A stretch of DNA of 64,000 nucleotides from Oribacterium sp. KHPX15 (GTDB lineage Bacteria > Bacillota > Clostridia > Lachnospirales > Lachnospiraceae): NCBI RefSeq assembly GCF_900107835.1, contig NZ_FNRG01000012.1:42739-106738 (forward strand), in the 5' to 3' direction. Below are positions 16,148 through 24,802 of this stretch, piece after piece. The position numbers were made by a program, and so were the translations under genes. How positions within the stretch are numbered: the stretch's first letter is position 1; the number at the start of each line of letters is the position of its first letter. Below the pieces are notes generated by a model that ran no database searches, had not been told where the DNA came from, and saw only the letters and a list, made by a program, of their open reading frames with translations.

Positions 16148-17283
16148 AAAGTATACTCATATGTAATCTTTATAAACATTATACAATAAAGCATATAGCC
16201 GATTCATTCAAGGAAATGGGATTAAAGGTGATTGAAAAGAGCTACTTTACTCCTAAGGATATGTATCATGATGAAAAGCTTGAAGAGATGCTTAGGAAAG
16301 ATTTTGGGTCTCAGAACTATGATCTTATCTTTACTGTAAATTACAGTCCCATTGTTTCCGGGGTTTGCTATAGACTGAATATTAAATATGTTTCGTGGAC
16401 TTATGACACGCCTATGGATCTTTCATCAATGGAAACTATGGACAATCCGAATAATTATATTTTCATTTTTGACAGAGGAGAATACCTTAAGTATAAAAAC
16501 ATGGGGCTTGATAATGTCTATTATCTTCCTTTAGCGACTGGATTTACTCCTATGTCGGAAATTTTAGATAATTATGATTATGAGGTTTCTTTCCTGGGGA
16601 GTCTTTATAAGTCGACATATCCATATATCATGGAGAAGCTGGATAATTATCATAAAGGGTATCTGGAAGGGATCATGACTTCGCAACGACTGATATATGG
16701 AAGTTACTTTGTCCTTGAGCTTCTGGAGGATCAGGAATCGGAGTTAAGAGCCATAAATGAAATGACAGGGTTTGATCTGTCTCCCGGACAGTTATCATAT
16801 TCCATGGCATCTTATATGACATATATTGACAGAGTATCTCTTCTTTCTTTAATGAGCAATCGATTTAAAACGGCCCTTGTAACAGGGGCTATAGAGGATG
16901 AGAAAAAAATGATGCCGGATCTTACAGTGCTTCCTAAAATTGATTATTACACTGAGATGCCTGACTTTTTCAGAAAATCCAAGGTTAATCTGAATCCGCC
17001 TTTCAGAGCAGTGTGGTCGGCAATTCCGCAGAGGGCCCTTGATATCATGGGTTCGGGAGGCTTTTTGCTTTCAGGGTATACAGATGAGCTATCATATTAC
17101 TTTGAGAATGGCAAAGATCTGGTTCTTTATGACTCTATAGAGGATGCTGTGGAAAAGGCATCGTTTTATACTAAAAATGATGTGGTAAGAGAAAATATAC
17201 GTAAATCCGGTATGATAAAAACACACGAAGAATTCACGTATAAAGACAGAATATACAGTATAATAAATATTGTAGAATCGTAA
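16144..17283 (+). CDS. CgeB-type glycosyltransferase (DUF3880 plus GT1-like domain)
   Basis: A 379-residue protein with an N-terminal DUF3880-like Rossmann domain (MKSILICNLYKHYTIKHIAD; SWTYDTPMDL at about 80-92) and a C-terminal GT-B nucleotide-sugar half. The latter has FRKSKVNLNPPFRA, RALDIMGSGGFLLSGY and a terminal pattern YKDRIYSIINIV. It belongs with the proteins at 21948 and 29719, which share YFTEMP/YDYMP and GGFLLSNF-type motifs. CgeB-like enzymes recur in spore-coat and surface polysaccharide loci; the donor and acceptor here are unknown. It is translationally coupled to the GT2-TPR gene and converges on the minus-strand operon ending at 17346. Confidence 0.75.
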   Translation: MKSILICNLYKHYTIKHIADSFKEMGLKVIEKSYFTPKDMYHDEKLEEMLRKDFGSQNYDLIFTVNYSPIVSGVCYRLNIKYVSWTYDTPMDLSSMETMDNPNNYIFIFDRGEYLKYKNMGLDNVYYLPLATGFTPMSEILDNYDYEVSFLGSLYKSTYPYIMEKLDNYHKGYLEGIMTSQRLIYGSYFVLELLEDQESELRAINEMTGFDLSPGQLSYSMASYMTYIDRVSLLSLMSNRFKTALVTGAIEDEKKMMPDLTVLPKIDYYTEMPDFFRKSKVNLNPPFRAVWSAIPQRALDIMGSGGFLLSGYTDELSYYFENGKDLVLYDSIEDAVEKASFYTKNDVVRENIRKSGMIKTHEEFTYKDRIYSIINIVES

Positions 17284-17323
17284 CCTGAAAAATATTGGTA
17301 AACCTCACTAAGCTATGGAGATC

Positions 17324-17365
17324 AATGAACTATCCTGAATTGAATTCAGGATAGTTCATTTTTGT
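17324..17365. terminator. Bidirectional terminator overlapping a stop codon
   Basis: Perfect 18-nt arms around one central base (17324-17360) followed by TTTTTG on the plus strand. The last codons and the stop of the minus-strand gene at 17346 lie inside the stem. Confidence 0.8.
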
Positions 17366-18014
17366 ATTCTTCAAGAAATACTTTTCTGTAATGATTAAAA
17401 TTAAGCAGGGATAAAATGTATCCGTCATCATGAAGACACCATGGAGTTGTCTGTTCAGGTACAACTATAAGATAACCGTGTCTTTTAAATTCAATACTTT
17501 GGGACATGTCATAAAAGTCCCAGCCATCAAACAAATCTTCTCTCCATGGAATGTCAACACCGGTTACCATCAAAAAACCATCTATAGCGGAAACGATATG
17601 CGGGGGAGATGCAGGATTATATTGTTCTGATATATAGGGTTTATCACCTTCGGAACGAATCATAGTACATCCTACACGATCTGAACCCCACATTATAGCT
17701 GCTTTATTTAGTTTGACGGCACCCACAAGCCCTAACATGCCTATCTTTTCGTTGGACTTAAATATATTCAGAATATTAATGAGGAAGTATTTGTTTAATA
17801 TAAAAACGTCCTGGTGCATGTAAATTTTATACTTTGCATCGGAGGCTTTCATGGCTTCATTATATCCGGATGCCATGGATTTTGCGTCCTTTATGGTCAG
17901 AACATCGATAGAATAACCATCCGGAATGATAAGGTTACTGATATATAAAAGACATTCTTTGGTATAATCTTCATTATTTGTGCAAATTATAAAGCAAAAC
18001 TGATGCTCATTCAT
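17346..18014 (-). CDS. Glycosyltransferase-like family 2 enzyme (short)
   Basis: A 222-residue protein opening FCFIICTNNEDYTKECLLYI, with KIYMHQDVFILNKYFL at about 62-77 and a conserved GWDFYDMSQSIEFKRHGY followed by PWCLHDD near the C-terminus. This is the pattern of the short Glyco_tranf_2_5-type GT2 enzymes in which MHQDV replaces the usual DxD and a late Asp/His motif completes the site. It is last in a seven-gene minus-strand operon, overlapping the upstream 18007 gene by 8 bp. The last codons are embedded in the terminator stem. Confidence 0.72.
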   Translation of the reverse strand: MNEHQFCFIICTNNEDYTKECLLYISNLIIPDGYSIDVLTIKDAKSMASGYNEAMKASDAKYKIYMHQDVFILNKYFLINILNIFKSNEKIGMLGLVGAVKLNKAAIMWGSDRVGCTMIRSEGDKPYISEQYNPASPPHIVSAIDGFLMVTGVDIPWREDLFDGWDFYDMSQSIEFKRHGYLIVVPEQTTPWCLHDDGYILSLLNFNHYRKVFLEEYKNELS

Positions 18015-18618
18015 TTTCGTCTCCGGAAGATGATGTCAATGATTGTAACTGAGAGATAAGTTTGTTGATCTCATCATTTTTATGATAAACCAGCCTAAGG
18101 TAATTAATTGAAAATCTATAGCTCTTTAACTTAAGATGTTCCATAGCTAAACTTATGAAGACATAGTCCTTCATAAATACTGGAGATGAAATATCTTCAT
18201 AAATGGTCTGTAATATAAAAGGAGTCACCTTTATCAAATGGTCAAAACTTTCACGTTTATAAACCTCCGGTAAGTCAAAAGTTAAGCGCCTTAACATAAA
18301 AATAGTTTTGTTGTAATTGCTGATGAGATCATTTACGTTGTCAACGTCTTCCCAAAATAAACGGAAACCATTGCTGCATTCCTTTAACAAGGCATCTTTT
18401 ATAAAATCCAGTCTCAGCAATTCGGTAGTTATAAGTGAATGATCATATTGCTTATCAAGATCGAAGAATTCATTCAATATTTTTTCGAAGGAATTCAGGT
18501 CATGACATCTGATACATTCATTTATGGAAGTTTCATAATCGCTTCTGTATTTTAAAATGACATCTTTATTCTTTTCCAGTTTTTCGTATGTTTGAACTAA
18601 GTTTTCCAGTGTATCCAT
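18007..18618 (-). CDS. Unknown helical protein; shares its N-terminus with the 24581 product
   Basis: A 203-residue protein with no recognised family, predicted all-helical and rich in Lys, Glu, Leu and Tyr, with no signal peptide. Residues about 1-75 resemble the 73-residue product at 24581: both have a short Leu-rich helix, then KNKDVILKY/SNKDKYLAY, an ECIRCHDLNSFEKILNEFFD / ESIKNHNLEDLDNIMDEYYD segment, and a final LLxxDFIK. It sits between the LicD fusion gene (20 bp upstream) and a GT2 gene with which it overlaps. A scaffold or partner role for the transferases is a guess. Confidence 0.6.
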   Translation of the reverse strand: MDTLENLVQTYEKLEKNKDVILKYRSDYETSINECIRCHDLNSFEKILNEFFDLDKQYDHSLITTELLRLDFIKDALLKECSNGFRLFWEDVDNVNDLISNYNKTIFMLRRLTFDLPEVYKRESFDHLIKVTPFILQTIYEDISSPVFMKDYVFISLAMEHLKLKSYRFSINYLRLVYHKNDEINKLISQLQSLTSSSGDENE

Positions 18619-18638
18619 ACCAGATTCCTTATAGTTTA

Positions 18639-20690
18639 TTAATCATATTCTTTTAAAATCATAACCGGTTTTTTATGATAACTGAGAATATGTGCATATG
18701 GGCTGGGATTACCCGCATAGGCATCAATGTCTTCCAGTTGATCAGCAGAAATGTGCTCTGTAAAAGTTCCCCATCCTTCATCATTGAATTCACGGCATAT
18801 GCAAAGATAGTCTTCATACAGTTTTTTTCCGTCAGGGCAATCCTTTGAATTAAGGACTGATTTCATATTTTCAGAAACGCACCATATAACATTCAGTCTT
18901 CCGGAAGATTCTTTTAAAAGTGATAAAGAGGATCGTATCTTATCAAGAGATTTAGTGCCGTTTAATGCAATAGGTGCCACATCAGTGTAATATAAGATCG
19001 TCTTTTTCGTCTTACTGTGATCATTTTTATCCGAAGCATCATGTCTGTAATCTTCAACATGGATTTTTTCGTTCCAGAAAGATTCGTCCGTGTCTCCATT
19101 TGAAAATTCTACCAGGGCTCTTACATATTCTTCCTTAAGACGTTCGGTAGGTACGTATATGGTATCCGCATGAAGTAAAACGGGCATTTTGGCAATGAAA
19201 TTGAGTCCAAATGCTGATTTTTGATCAGTGGGTTCAAAATCCTCCATATCGTACATAGGTACATAAATCAGTTCATCGGTGTATTTTAAAAGTTCACTGC
19301 TGTAAAATAACGGATGAACTGTCATGCCCGGATTCATATCATCATAGGGGCATTGAATATAAATACGTTTTGGCTGACGCTGACCGATATTGTATTCTTC
19401 ATAGGTGGTCACAGGGATTTCATATCCCTCCGTCACATAATGGGAACGTGTGGCATCACCGTTAAGGGCTGTATCAAAATAGGAGATAGGGATAACATAT
19501 ACATCAGTATCCGGCTTGCTGTTTTCCATATCCCAAAAGTGAGAAAAGTTTTTCCAATACTCCGGACCCAGAGTCAAGAAGACAACTTCGGTTCTGGAAT
19601 TTGGCTTTTCAATTTCGAGTTTTAATTTATCGATCTCAGGTCGGATGTCTCCATATATATCAGGTGCAGAAGATATCAAAGCTTCGAATTTATGTATTTT
19701 TTCAGTGATCAGTTTTTTTCTCAGATTTTTTTCTTCACGTATCCGTGAAGCAAGTGTCAATTCATCTATGTCCCACTGATAATCCCAGGATTTCCATCCA
19801 TACTCTTCGGTGAGTACAACTTCCTGCTTTTTATAATAGGGATATTCATGCAATCCTCCGCTGCGATTTACCTTCATGTAATCCCCATAATGGGCTTTCA
19901 AAATAGCATCATAGCATACCGGAACCTGCAGGGTAGTGCACTCATACGGAACACGCATAACCCGGTCACAATATTTTTTCTCCCAAAAACAGGAATGATG
20001 TTCCAGCCAAACGGCGGTAAGGCATACTTTTGAAGCATCAGCCCGATCTACTTCGGTCATGGCTTTATCTACAAGCCGGTATAATTGTTTACGTATAGAG
20101 CGGGAACGATCAAATTTGACATTACAGGCAGTCTCGATTGACTTGATCAATGATTTGACAGAAGCACAGGAGCTCACATCGTCTGTTATTGAATTTGCAA
20201 CGTTCATATACATTTTAGCCCGTGCCTGACGTTCGTTTTCTTTGACGGTGTCTTCGTACATATAGTCAAGAACAAATATATCTATTCCGACAGAATAGGG
20301 AAATCCATGATAATAACTTAAAAAATCCTCATCAAAGCGAACACAGGTTGTATTTACCACACGTGTAAATGCATCGATCCAGTCCTCGTCCTCCCACCAG
20401 TTTAATATAGAATAATTCCCCGGAAGTTCACCCGCATGCTTAAGAAACAGTTCGTAGTCTTCCCTTAACATACATATATCCAGATCATCATCCCATGGAA
20501 TATATCCGCCGTGACGAATTGCGCCTAACAGTGTGCCGCAATCTCCAAAATATTTAATGTTGTATTTAGCACACAGTGTATCAACGTCCTCAAGAATTTG
20601 AAGCTGTGCTGCCCAGCAACGTTTCATCATACTTGTGATAAAAAAGCCTTCACGTACTTCGTCTTCGAAAAAATCATCAGGAAATGTCAT
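18639..20690 (-). CDS. LicD-family transferase fused to a CDP-glycerol glycerophosphotransferase-like domain
   Basis: A 683-residue two-domain protein. Residues about 15-330 are LicD-like: CGTLLGAIRHGGYIPWDDDL with the catalytic DDDxD cluster near 72-78, then DIFVLDYMY. LicD proteins transfer phosphocholine or related phospho-alcohols from CDP donors to sugars. Residues about 340-683 resemble the N-terminal half of CDP-glycerol:glycerophosphate transferases: VVFLTLGPEYWKNF, DTDVYVIPISYFD, RIYIQCPYDDMNPGMTVHP, then YTDELIYVPMYDM. Such a fusion suggests a phospho-polyol or phosphocholine decoration of a glycan. The start ATG follows a weak GGAG-type site 39 bp after the upstream gene. The domain calls are by pattern. 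Confidence 0.72.
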   Translation of the reverse strand: MTFPDDFFEDEVREGFFITSMMKRCWAAQLQILEDVDTLCAKYNIKYFGDCGTLLGAIRHGGYIPWDDDLDICMLREDYELFLKHAGELPGNYSILNWWEDEDWIDAFTRVVNTTCVRFDEDFLSYYHGFPYSVGIDIFVLDYMYEDTVKENERQARAKMYMNVANSITDDVSSCASVKSLIKSIETACNVKFDRSRSIRKQLYRLVDKAMTEVDRADASKVCLTAVWLEHHSCFWEKKYCDRVMRVPYECTTLQVPVCYDAILKAHYGDYMKVNRSGGLHEYPYYKKQEVVLTEEYGWKSWDYQWDIDELTLASRIREEKNLRKKLITEKIHKFEALISSAPDIYGDIRPEIDKLKLEIEKPNSRTEVVFLTLGPEYWKNFSHFWDMENSKPDTDVYVIPISYFDTALNGDATRSHYVTEGYEIPVTTYEEYNIGQRQPKRIYIQCPYDDMNPGMTVHPLFYSSELLKYTDELIYVPMYDMEDFEPTDQKSAFGLNFIAKMPVLLHADTIYVPTERLKEEYVRALVEFSNGDTDESFWNEKIHVEDYRHDASDKNDHSKTKKTILYYTDVAPIALNGTKSLDKIRSSLSLLKESSGRLNVIWCVSENMKSVLNSKDCPDGKKLYEDYLCICREFNDEGWGTFTEHISADQLEDIDAYAGNPSPYAHILSYHKKPVMILKEYD

Positions 20691-20729
20691 AAATAAAAGA
20701 GCTCCTATTCCAAAACCATTTATTTCTCT

Positions 20730-21866
20730 TTAGTTGGATTCAGTTAATATTTTTTCTAGATGTTGCTTAAAAACATCGTATGTAAAAAATGTTTGATAGA
20801 CCTTTCTTCCAGATAATCTTAATTGGCTGAGATTATCATTATTGTCAATAATATATTTAAGAGTTTCACATAACTTTTGAGAATTACGTACTGGGACAAC
20901 AAAACCGTTTTGCATATTTTTAATATACTTTGCTATCCCACATCCTTCAGTACAAACAACTATTTTGTTTTTCATGAGCCCTTCTACAGCAACTGCACTC
21001 ATTGTCTCTTCCATAGAAGTTACGACAATTGAATCTACAGTATTCATCAACTTTAAAAATTCATTGTGATCCATTGTATCCATGAAGCGAGTATTGGGGA
21101 GCTTTGAAGCAATTTCTTTAACTAATATGGCATATTCATTTTCATGATCATGATGGGTCTGACCAACAATGATAAATTCGGATTCACAAATATAGTTTTC
21201 GGGAAGATTGAAAATTGCATTTAACAGTATCTCCGGTGCTTTGTTCGGGTCCAGAATGCCAGCCCATAAGAACACAGTCTTATTGGATGTGAGTTCATGA
21301 GAAGTTCCCTGATCCTCTATGCATATATTGAATAGAGTAGAATCTAAACCCATGTATTTTTTTATATGATCAGAACATATTTCGCTTACAGCAAGAATTC
21401 GCAATCCGGAAGTATTTGGAATATCAGTACAATATTTATCTTTGAACAAGTAGGAACTTTCATGTATCCACCAAAAAATTTGCCTGTTAGCACCAGACAA
21501 ATACCTCACAAAGGAAACCATGGGCAGAGTATTTACAAAAATATATTTAAAGCCCCTGACCAATTCATTTACCCATTCTGCGGATTTAGCCGGTCCTATT
21601 CCGCAAATGATTGGGACATTCATTTTTATATAATCATCTATAAGATCACCCTCGGATAAAGAATAAACAATAGGCTGGTATCCGAGATCAATCAAAGCTT
21701 TAGCAAGCATATACAATTGAATAGGAGCACCGCTAAGTGTTAATTCGTGCGAGATGAGAAGAACACCCTTTACAACTTCAGTGTTTTCTGTTAAGAGTGC
21801 AGGAGGCAAATGTATCGATATATCATCTCTGTCAATTCTTTCGATATAATCTGAAATATTCATCAT
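20730..21866 (-). CDS. Glycosyltransferase family 4-like enzyme
   Basis: A 378-residue GT-B enzyme. The N-terminal half begins after about 35 residues with VLLISHELTLSGAPIQLYML, the family's usual glycine-loop opening. The C-terminal half has FLWAGILDPNKAPEILLNAI at about 203-222, FIIVGQTHHDHENEYA, VTSMEETMSAVAVEGLMKNK with the nucleotide-sugar-binding E-x7-E pattern, then VCTEGCGIAKYI. It is the third gene of the minus-strand operon, with 81 bp to the upstream CgeB-type gene. Donor and acceptor are not deducible from sequence. Confidence 0.8.
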   Translation of the reverse strand: MMNISDYIERIDRDDISIHLPPALLTENTEVVKGVLLISHELTLSGAPIQLYMLAKALIDLGYQPIVYSLSEGDLIDDYIKMNVPIICGIGPAKSAEWVNELVRGFKYIFVNTLPMVSFVRYLSGANRQIFWWIHESSYLFKDKYCTDIPNTSGLRILAVSEICSDHIKKYMGLDSTLFNICIEDQGTSHELTSNKTVFLWAGILDPNKAPEILLNAIFNLPENYICESEFIIVGQTHHDHENEYAILVKEIASKLPNTRFMDTMDHNEFLKLMNTVDSIVVTSMEETMSAVAVEGLMKNKIVVCTEGCGIAKYIKNMQNGFVVPVRNSQKLCETLKYIIDNNDNLSQLRLSGRKVYQTFFTYDVFKQHLEKILTESN

Positions 21867-21947
21867 AATATATTCTTATTGGTTGATATTAATGGAATTG
21901 CTTTCTTTACCGGTGTATAACATTATAAGGTATATATATCTCGAAAT

Positions 21948-23156
21948 TTACAATTTATATTCATTAACGATGTCTATTATTTCTTTAACCCGTACATCAA
22001 AGGTATGTTGTTCTTGAATCTTTTTATGTGCATTTTTGGCAATATCAACACGTTCATTTTCATTGACAAGGTAGTAATCTATCTTATCGAGTAGATCCTT
22101 TCTGTTCTCATAATAAACAAAATCTTCTCCCGGGACAAAATGGTACGCAAGATCATGCTGGAAGTTGGACATAAGGAACCCGCCGGAACCCAGAATATCA
22201 TAAACTCTGAGAGGTATCGCATGCTGAATACTTCGGAGGGTGATGTTCAGATTTATCTTGCTTAATTTAAACACAAGAGGCATTTCCGTAAAATAGTCGG
22301 TAGGCCCCATATTTTCTACGCCTTTCGGAGAAAATGAGTTATTCTGTTTATAGGTATATAATTTCAAAGGATGATGAGCTCCTATAAGGGTGAGAAGTTC
22401 TTTTCGCTCAATTATTGTAATTTGTCTGTTTATTATGTAATTGGCATAAAGATATTCCAGTGTTTCTATGCTGTCAGAATAAGGGTAGATATTGCTTACT
22501 TCCTGTATTTTTTTTGTGATTTCCGGAGTGAGACATTCTTCTACAAAATTCACTCCGTCAACCTGTAACTGACTTTTTATAATTCCCTCTAAATAGCCAT
22601 GAGTGTAGGGATCAAGTTTTGGAACAATTTCTTCGTAATACTGTTTTCGTTCTGTATATAGAGAACCCACAAAGGATATGTCAGCGGAATATTTCTTTTT
22701 AGCAGCCTTAGTAGGGATAATGGAATCCAATCGTTTGGTGGAGGCGGCTAGCGGAAGATATCTGACGTTTTTAATTCCTCCATCCATGAACTCCATATAC
22801 TGTTTCGAGTCGAACATCAGCACTATATTACAGGGGTTCTTCATATTGTAATTGTACAGAAAGATTTCAGGGTTATCATAAATCCATGAAACGTAGATGA
22901 CACCTTCTTTATTACATACCTTAGAAATGACTGGAAGAAAGTTCAAAGAAAAAACAAAGTCAGGACAATGAGTTTTCAGATCTTTTTGAAACTTCTCTTC
23001 AAAATCAGGATCATTTCGTGCTGTATCCTGGGTATATTTATAGTTATACTTAATAAGCTCCAATGGATTTCCATCGGAATCTCTGTATGCTTCAAATGCT
23101 TCAAGCATGTCTCTGTTAGCAAAGAATGTAGTTATATTAAGATGCAAAACTTTCAT
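21948..23156 (-). CDS. CgeB-type glycosyltransferase (DUF3880 plus GT1-like domain)
   Basis: A 402-residue paralog of the proteins at 16144 and, more closely, 29719. It starts MKVLHLNITTFFANRDMLEA and has VSWIYDNPEIFLYNYNMKNP at about 90-110, YLPLAASTKRLD, a strongly conserved YTHGYLEGIIKSQLQVDGVN around 188-207, and the C-terminal GSGGFLMSNFQHDL. The 29719 paralog reads YVHGYLEGLMRSQIHIQGYN and GCGGFLLSNFQEDF at the same places, so the two diverged recently although one sits in the chemotaxis operon. It begins 39 bp after the GT2 gene upstream, in the same operon. Confidence 0.75.
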   Translation of the reverse strand: MKVLHLNITTFFANRDMLEAFEAYRDSDGNPLELIKYNYKYTQDTARNDPDFEEKFQKDLKTHCPDFVFSLNFLPVISKVCNKEGVIYVSWIYDNPEIFLYNYNMKNPCNIVLMFDSKQYMEFMDGGIKNVRYLPLAASTKRLDSIIPTKAAKKKYSADISFVGSLYTERKQYYEEIVPKLDPYTHGYLEGIIKSQLQVDGVNFVEECLTPEITKKIQEVSNIYPYSDSIETLEYLYANYIINRQITIIERKELLTLIGAHHPLKLYTYKQNNSFSPKGVENMGPTDYFTEMPLVFKLSKINLNITLRSIQHAIPLRVYDILGSGGFLMSNFQHDLAYHFVPGEDFVYYENRKDLLDKIDYYLVNENERVDIAKNAHKKIQEQHTFDVRVKEIIDIVNEYKL

Positions 23157-23195
23157 AATGGTCTCCCAAGAATAAAGTTTTTGGCGTTGTGCTGA

Positions 23196-24305
23196 TTAGA
23201 TAAGATTGTTTTTTGATAAGTAACTTCCCCATTTATTAATAAATTTTTCGCGGTTGATGTTATAGATATCTTCAAAATGTTTTGGGTTTTTTCCAAAACT
23301 TTTCGAACCAAAATGATAGATGTAGCTGTTATGGCAGAGTGTACATTTATAGCCTTTTTCCATAATTCTAAGGCCATAATCATTGTCCTCGAAATTTCCC
23401 GGGGTAAACAATTCATCAAGCAATCCGACGGAATTTAGACATTTCCTCTTAATAAGCATGGCAAACATGATCAAAAAGATTTTTTCCTCATAAGGATTTG
23501 TATCAGGGATATTTATACCTGTCCCAAAGCGAATATACTCTTCAATAGAATTAAATTGACTACCTACAATCTGGTTATTAGAAGCATAATTTGTAACTGC
23601 TCCTGTTGCGCCTACATTCTCATCATTATATAACCCAATCCTTAACCAAAAGAGTGAATTGGGAAGCATAATTGTGTCATTGTTAAGTAAGAAGATATCA
23701 TTATCCGGTTTGGCTGCATTTATACCCTGATTGCATCCGGCGGGGAATCCTTTATTCTCATTGTTTTTAATGAGAAATATATCGTCTTGTTTAGATAACC
23801 ACTCAACACTTCCATCATTGGATGCATTATCAACAACGATGATTTCATAACACTGGGAAAAGCAGGTTGTCCGTATACTTTCGATACAAGCCTTTGTGTA
23901 ATCCAGGGTATTATATGAAATGATCACAAATGATACTTGTCTTGCAAACTGTATCGTTGAAACATCAGTATTCTTTATAAGTTGTTCTATAAAGTTGCGA
24001 TCATCATCATTACCTGTATTTATACAATGATACAAAGCATTTTCATAGGAAATGTGAGCTTGTATCATATTTTTCGTACTGTAATAATTTCCCAAAAGTA
24101 AATATAATTCATAATTGAAAGGATTGATTTTCAATCCGCCTCTGATGAACTCAAACATGGAATCATATTTACCAAAGTGTTCCATTATGGTTGCGCCAAT
24201 GATACAAGTTTGCTCATCAAATTCATGATGATTTGTATATTCAATAAATTCTTTTAGCGCTTCATCCCAATGATTATCATTTAACAATTTTAAAATAGTG
24301 TTCAT
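23196..24305 (-). CDS. Glycosyltransferase family 2 (rhamnosyltransferase-like) with helical N-terminus
   Basis: A 369-residue protein. Residues 1-115 are TPR-like helices (WDEALKEFIEYTNHHEF; NYELYLLLGNYYSTKNMIQA). The GT2 domain starts near 122 (FVIISYNTLDYTKACIESI), with VVDNASNDGSVEWL at about 155-168, NKGFPAGCNQGI at 182-193 and DIFLLNNDTIM at 197-208, followed by the late ED(D/N)YGLR motif. This is the WsaE/rhamnosyltransferase-like GT2 class. It is the first gene of the seven-gene minus-strand operon; its promoter is the sigma-28-like box at 24336-24362. The ribosome binding site (GGCGGA) is mediocre. Confidence 0.82.
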   Translation of the reverse strand: MNTILKLLNDNHWDEALKEFIEYTNHHEFDEQTCIIGATIMEHFGKYDSMFEFIRGGLKINPFNYELYLLLGNYYSTKNMIQAHISYENALYHCINTGNDDDRNFIEQLIKNTDVSTIQFARQVSFVIISYNTLDYTKACIESIRTTCFSQCYEIIVVDNASNDGSVEWLSKQDDIFLIKNNENKGFPAGCNQGINAAKPDNDIFLLNNDTIMLPNSLFWLRIGLYNDENVGATGAVTNYASNNQIVGSQFNSIEEYIRFGTGINIPDTNPYEEKIFLIMFAMLIKRKCLNSVGLLDELFTPGNFEDNDYGLRIMEKGYKCTLCHNSYIYHFGSKSFGKNPKHFEDIYNINREKFINKWGSYLSKNNLI

Positions 24306-24335
24306 ATGCTATCCGCCTTGATTCCATAATATTTA

Positions 24336-24362
24336 ATATCGTTAATAATCAGAGGATTTATA
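24336..24362 (-). promoter_or_regulatory. Sigma-28-like promoter of the minus-strand glycosyltransferase operon
   Basis: Minus strand TATAAATC, 11 nt, AACGATAT. The predicted start is near 24329, 24 nt before the first ATG. The same arrangement with an almost identical flank precedes the gene at 27945-29123. Confidence 0.55.
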
Positions 24363-24443
24363 AGGGAATAGTTCAACGAAAAACATAGTTTATTATGTTA
24401 ATACAGGCGCACTGTCTAAGTACAATTATAAACCTTAATTACT

Positions 24444-24470
24444 TATAAACTAAACAAATCCAGGCGATAT
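24444..24470 (+). promoter_or_regulatory. Sigma-28-like promoter of the plus-strand glycosyltransferase operon
   Basis: TATAAACT, 11 nt, GGCGATAT (7 of 8 to GCCGATAT). It is divergent from the promoter at 24336-24362 and leaves a leader of about 100 nt before the ATG at 24581. Confidence 0.6.
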
Positions 24471-24580
24471 TAATTATTATAATGTATGGTTGTCGTTTGT
24501 ATCCTGGAATGGATTCTATCATTACGGGGAATAGGACATATTAATGAGATACAGATTACTTGTTTAAAGGAGCTTCCTGT

Positions 24581-24802
24581 ATGGCAAATATGAGTCTTGA
24601 TGAATTTGTAGGTCTTTGTGAATCTTTGGAAAGCAACAAAGATAAGTATCTTGCTTATATTGAACATTACAAATCAAGGATGAATGAAAGCATTAAGAAT
24701 CATAACCTTGAAGACTTAGATAATATTATGGATGAATATTATGATTTGAATGAAAAGCATAGTAATAATTTGTTGACTGCGGATTTCATAAAAATAAAAT
24801 GA
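24581..24802 (+). CDS. Small helical protein related to the N-terminus of the 18007 product
   Basis: A 73-residue protein (MANMSLDEFVGL...) with AAAGGAG 8 nt before its ATG. A longer frame from a TTG at 24560 would overlap that site and is rejected. It aligns end to end with the first part of the 203-residue protein at 18007, so it is either a truncated copy or a minimal single-domain version. Its TGA overlaps the ATG of the next gene (ATGA), so it is co-translated with a CgeB-type transferase. The function is unknown; the recurrent pairing with transferases suggests an accessory role. Confidence 0.7.
   Translation: MANMSLDEFVGLCESLESNKDKYLAYIEHYKSRMNESIKNHNLEDLDNIMDEYYDLNEKHSNNLLTADFIKIK

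Noticed and set aside
24560..24580. Upstream TTG start for the 24581 small protein
   Set aside because: The extra codons overlap the AAAGGAG site that serves the ATG at 24581.
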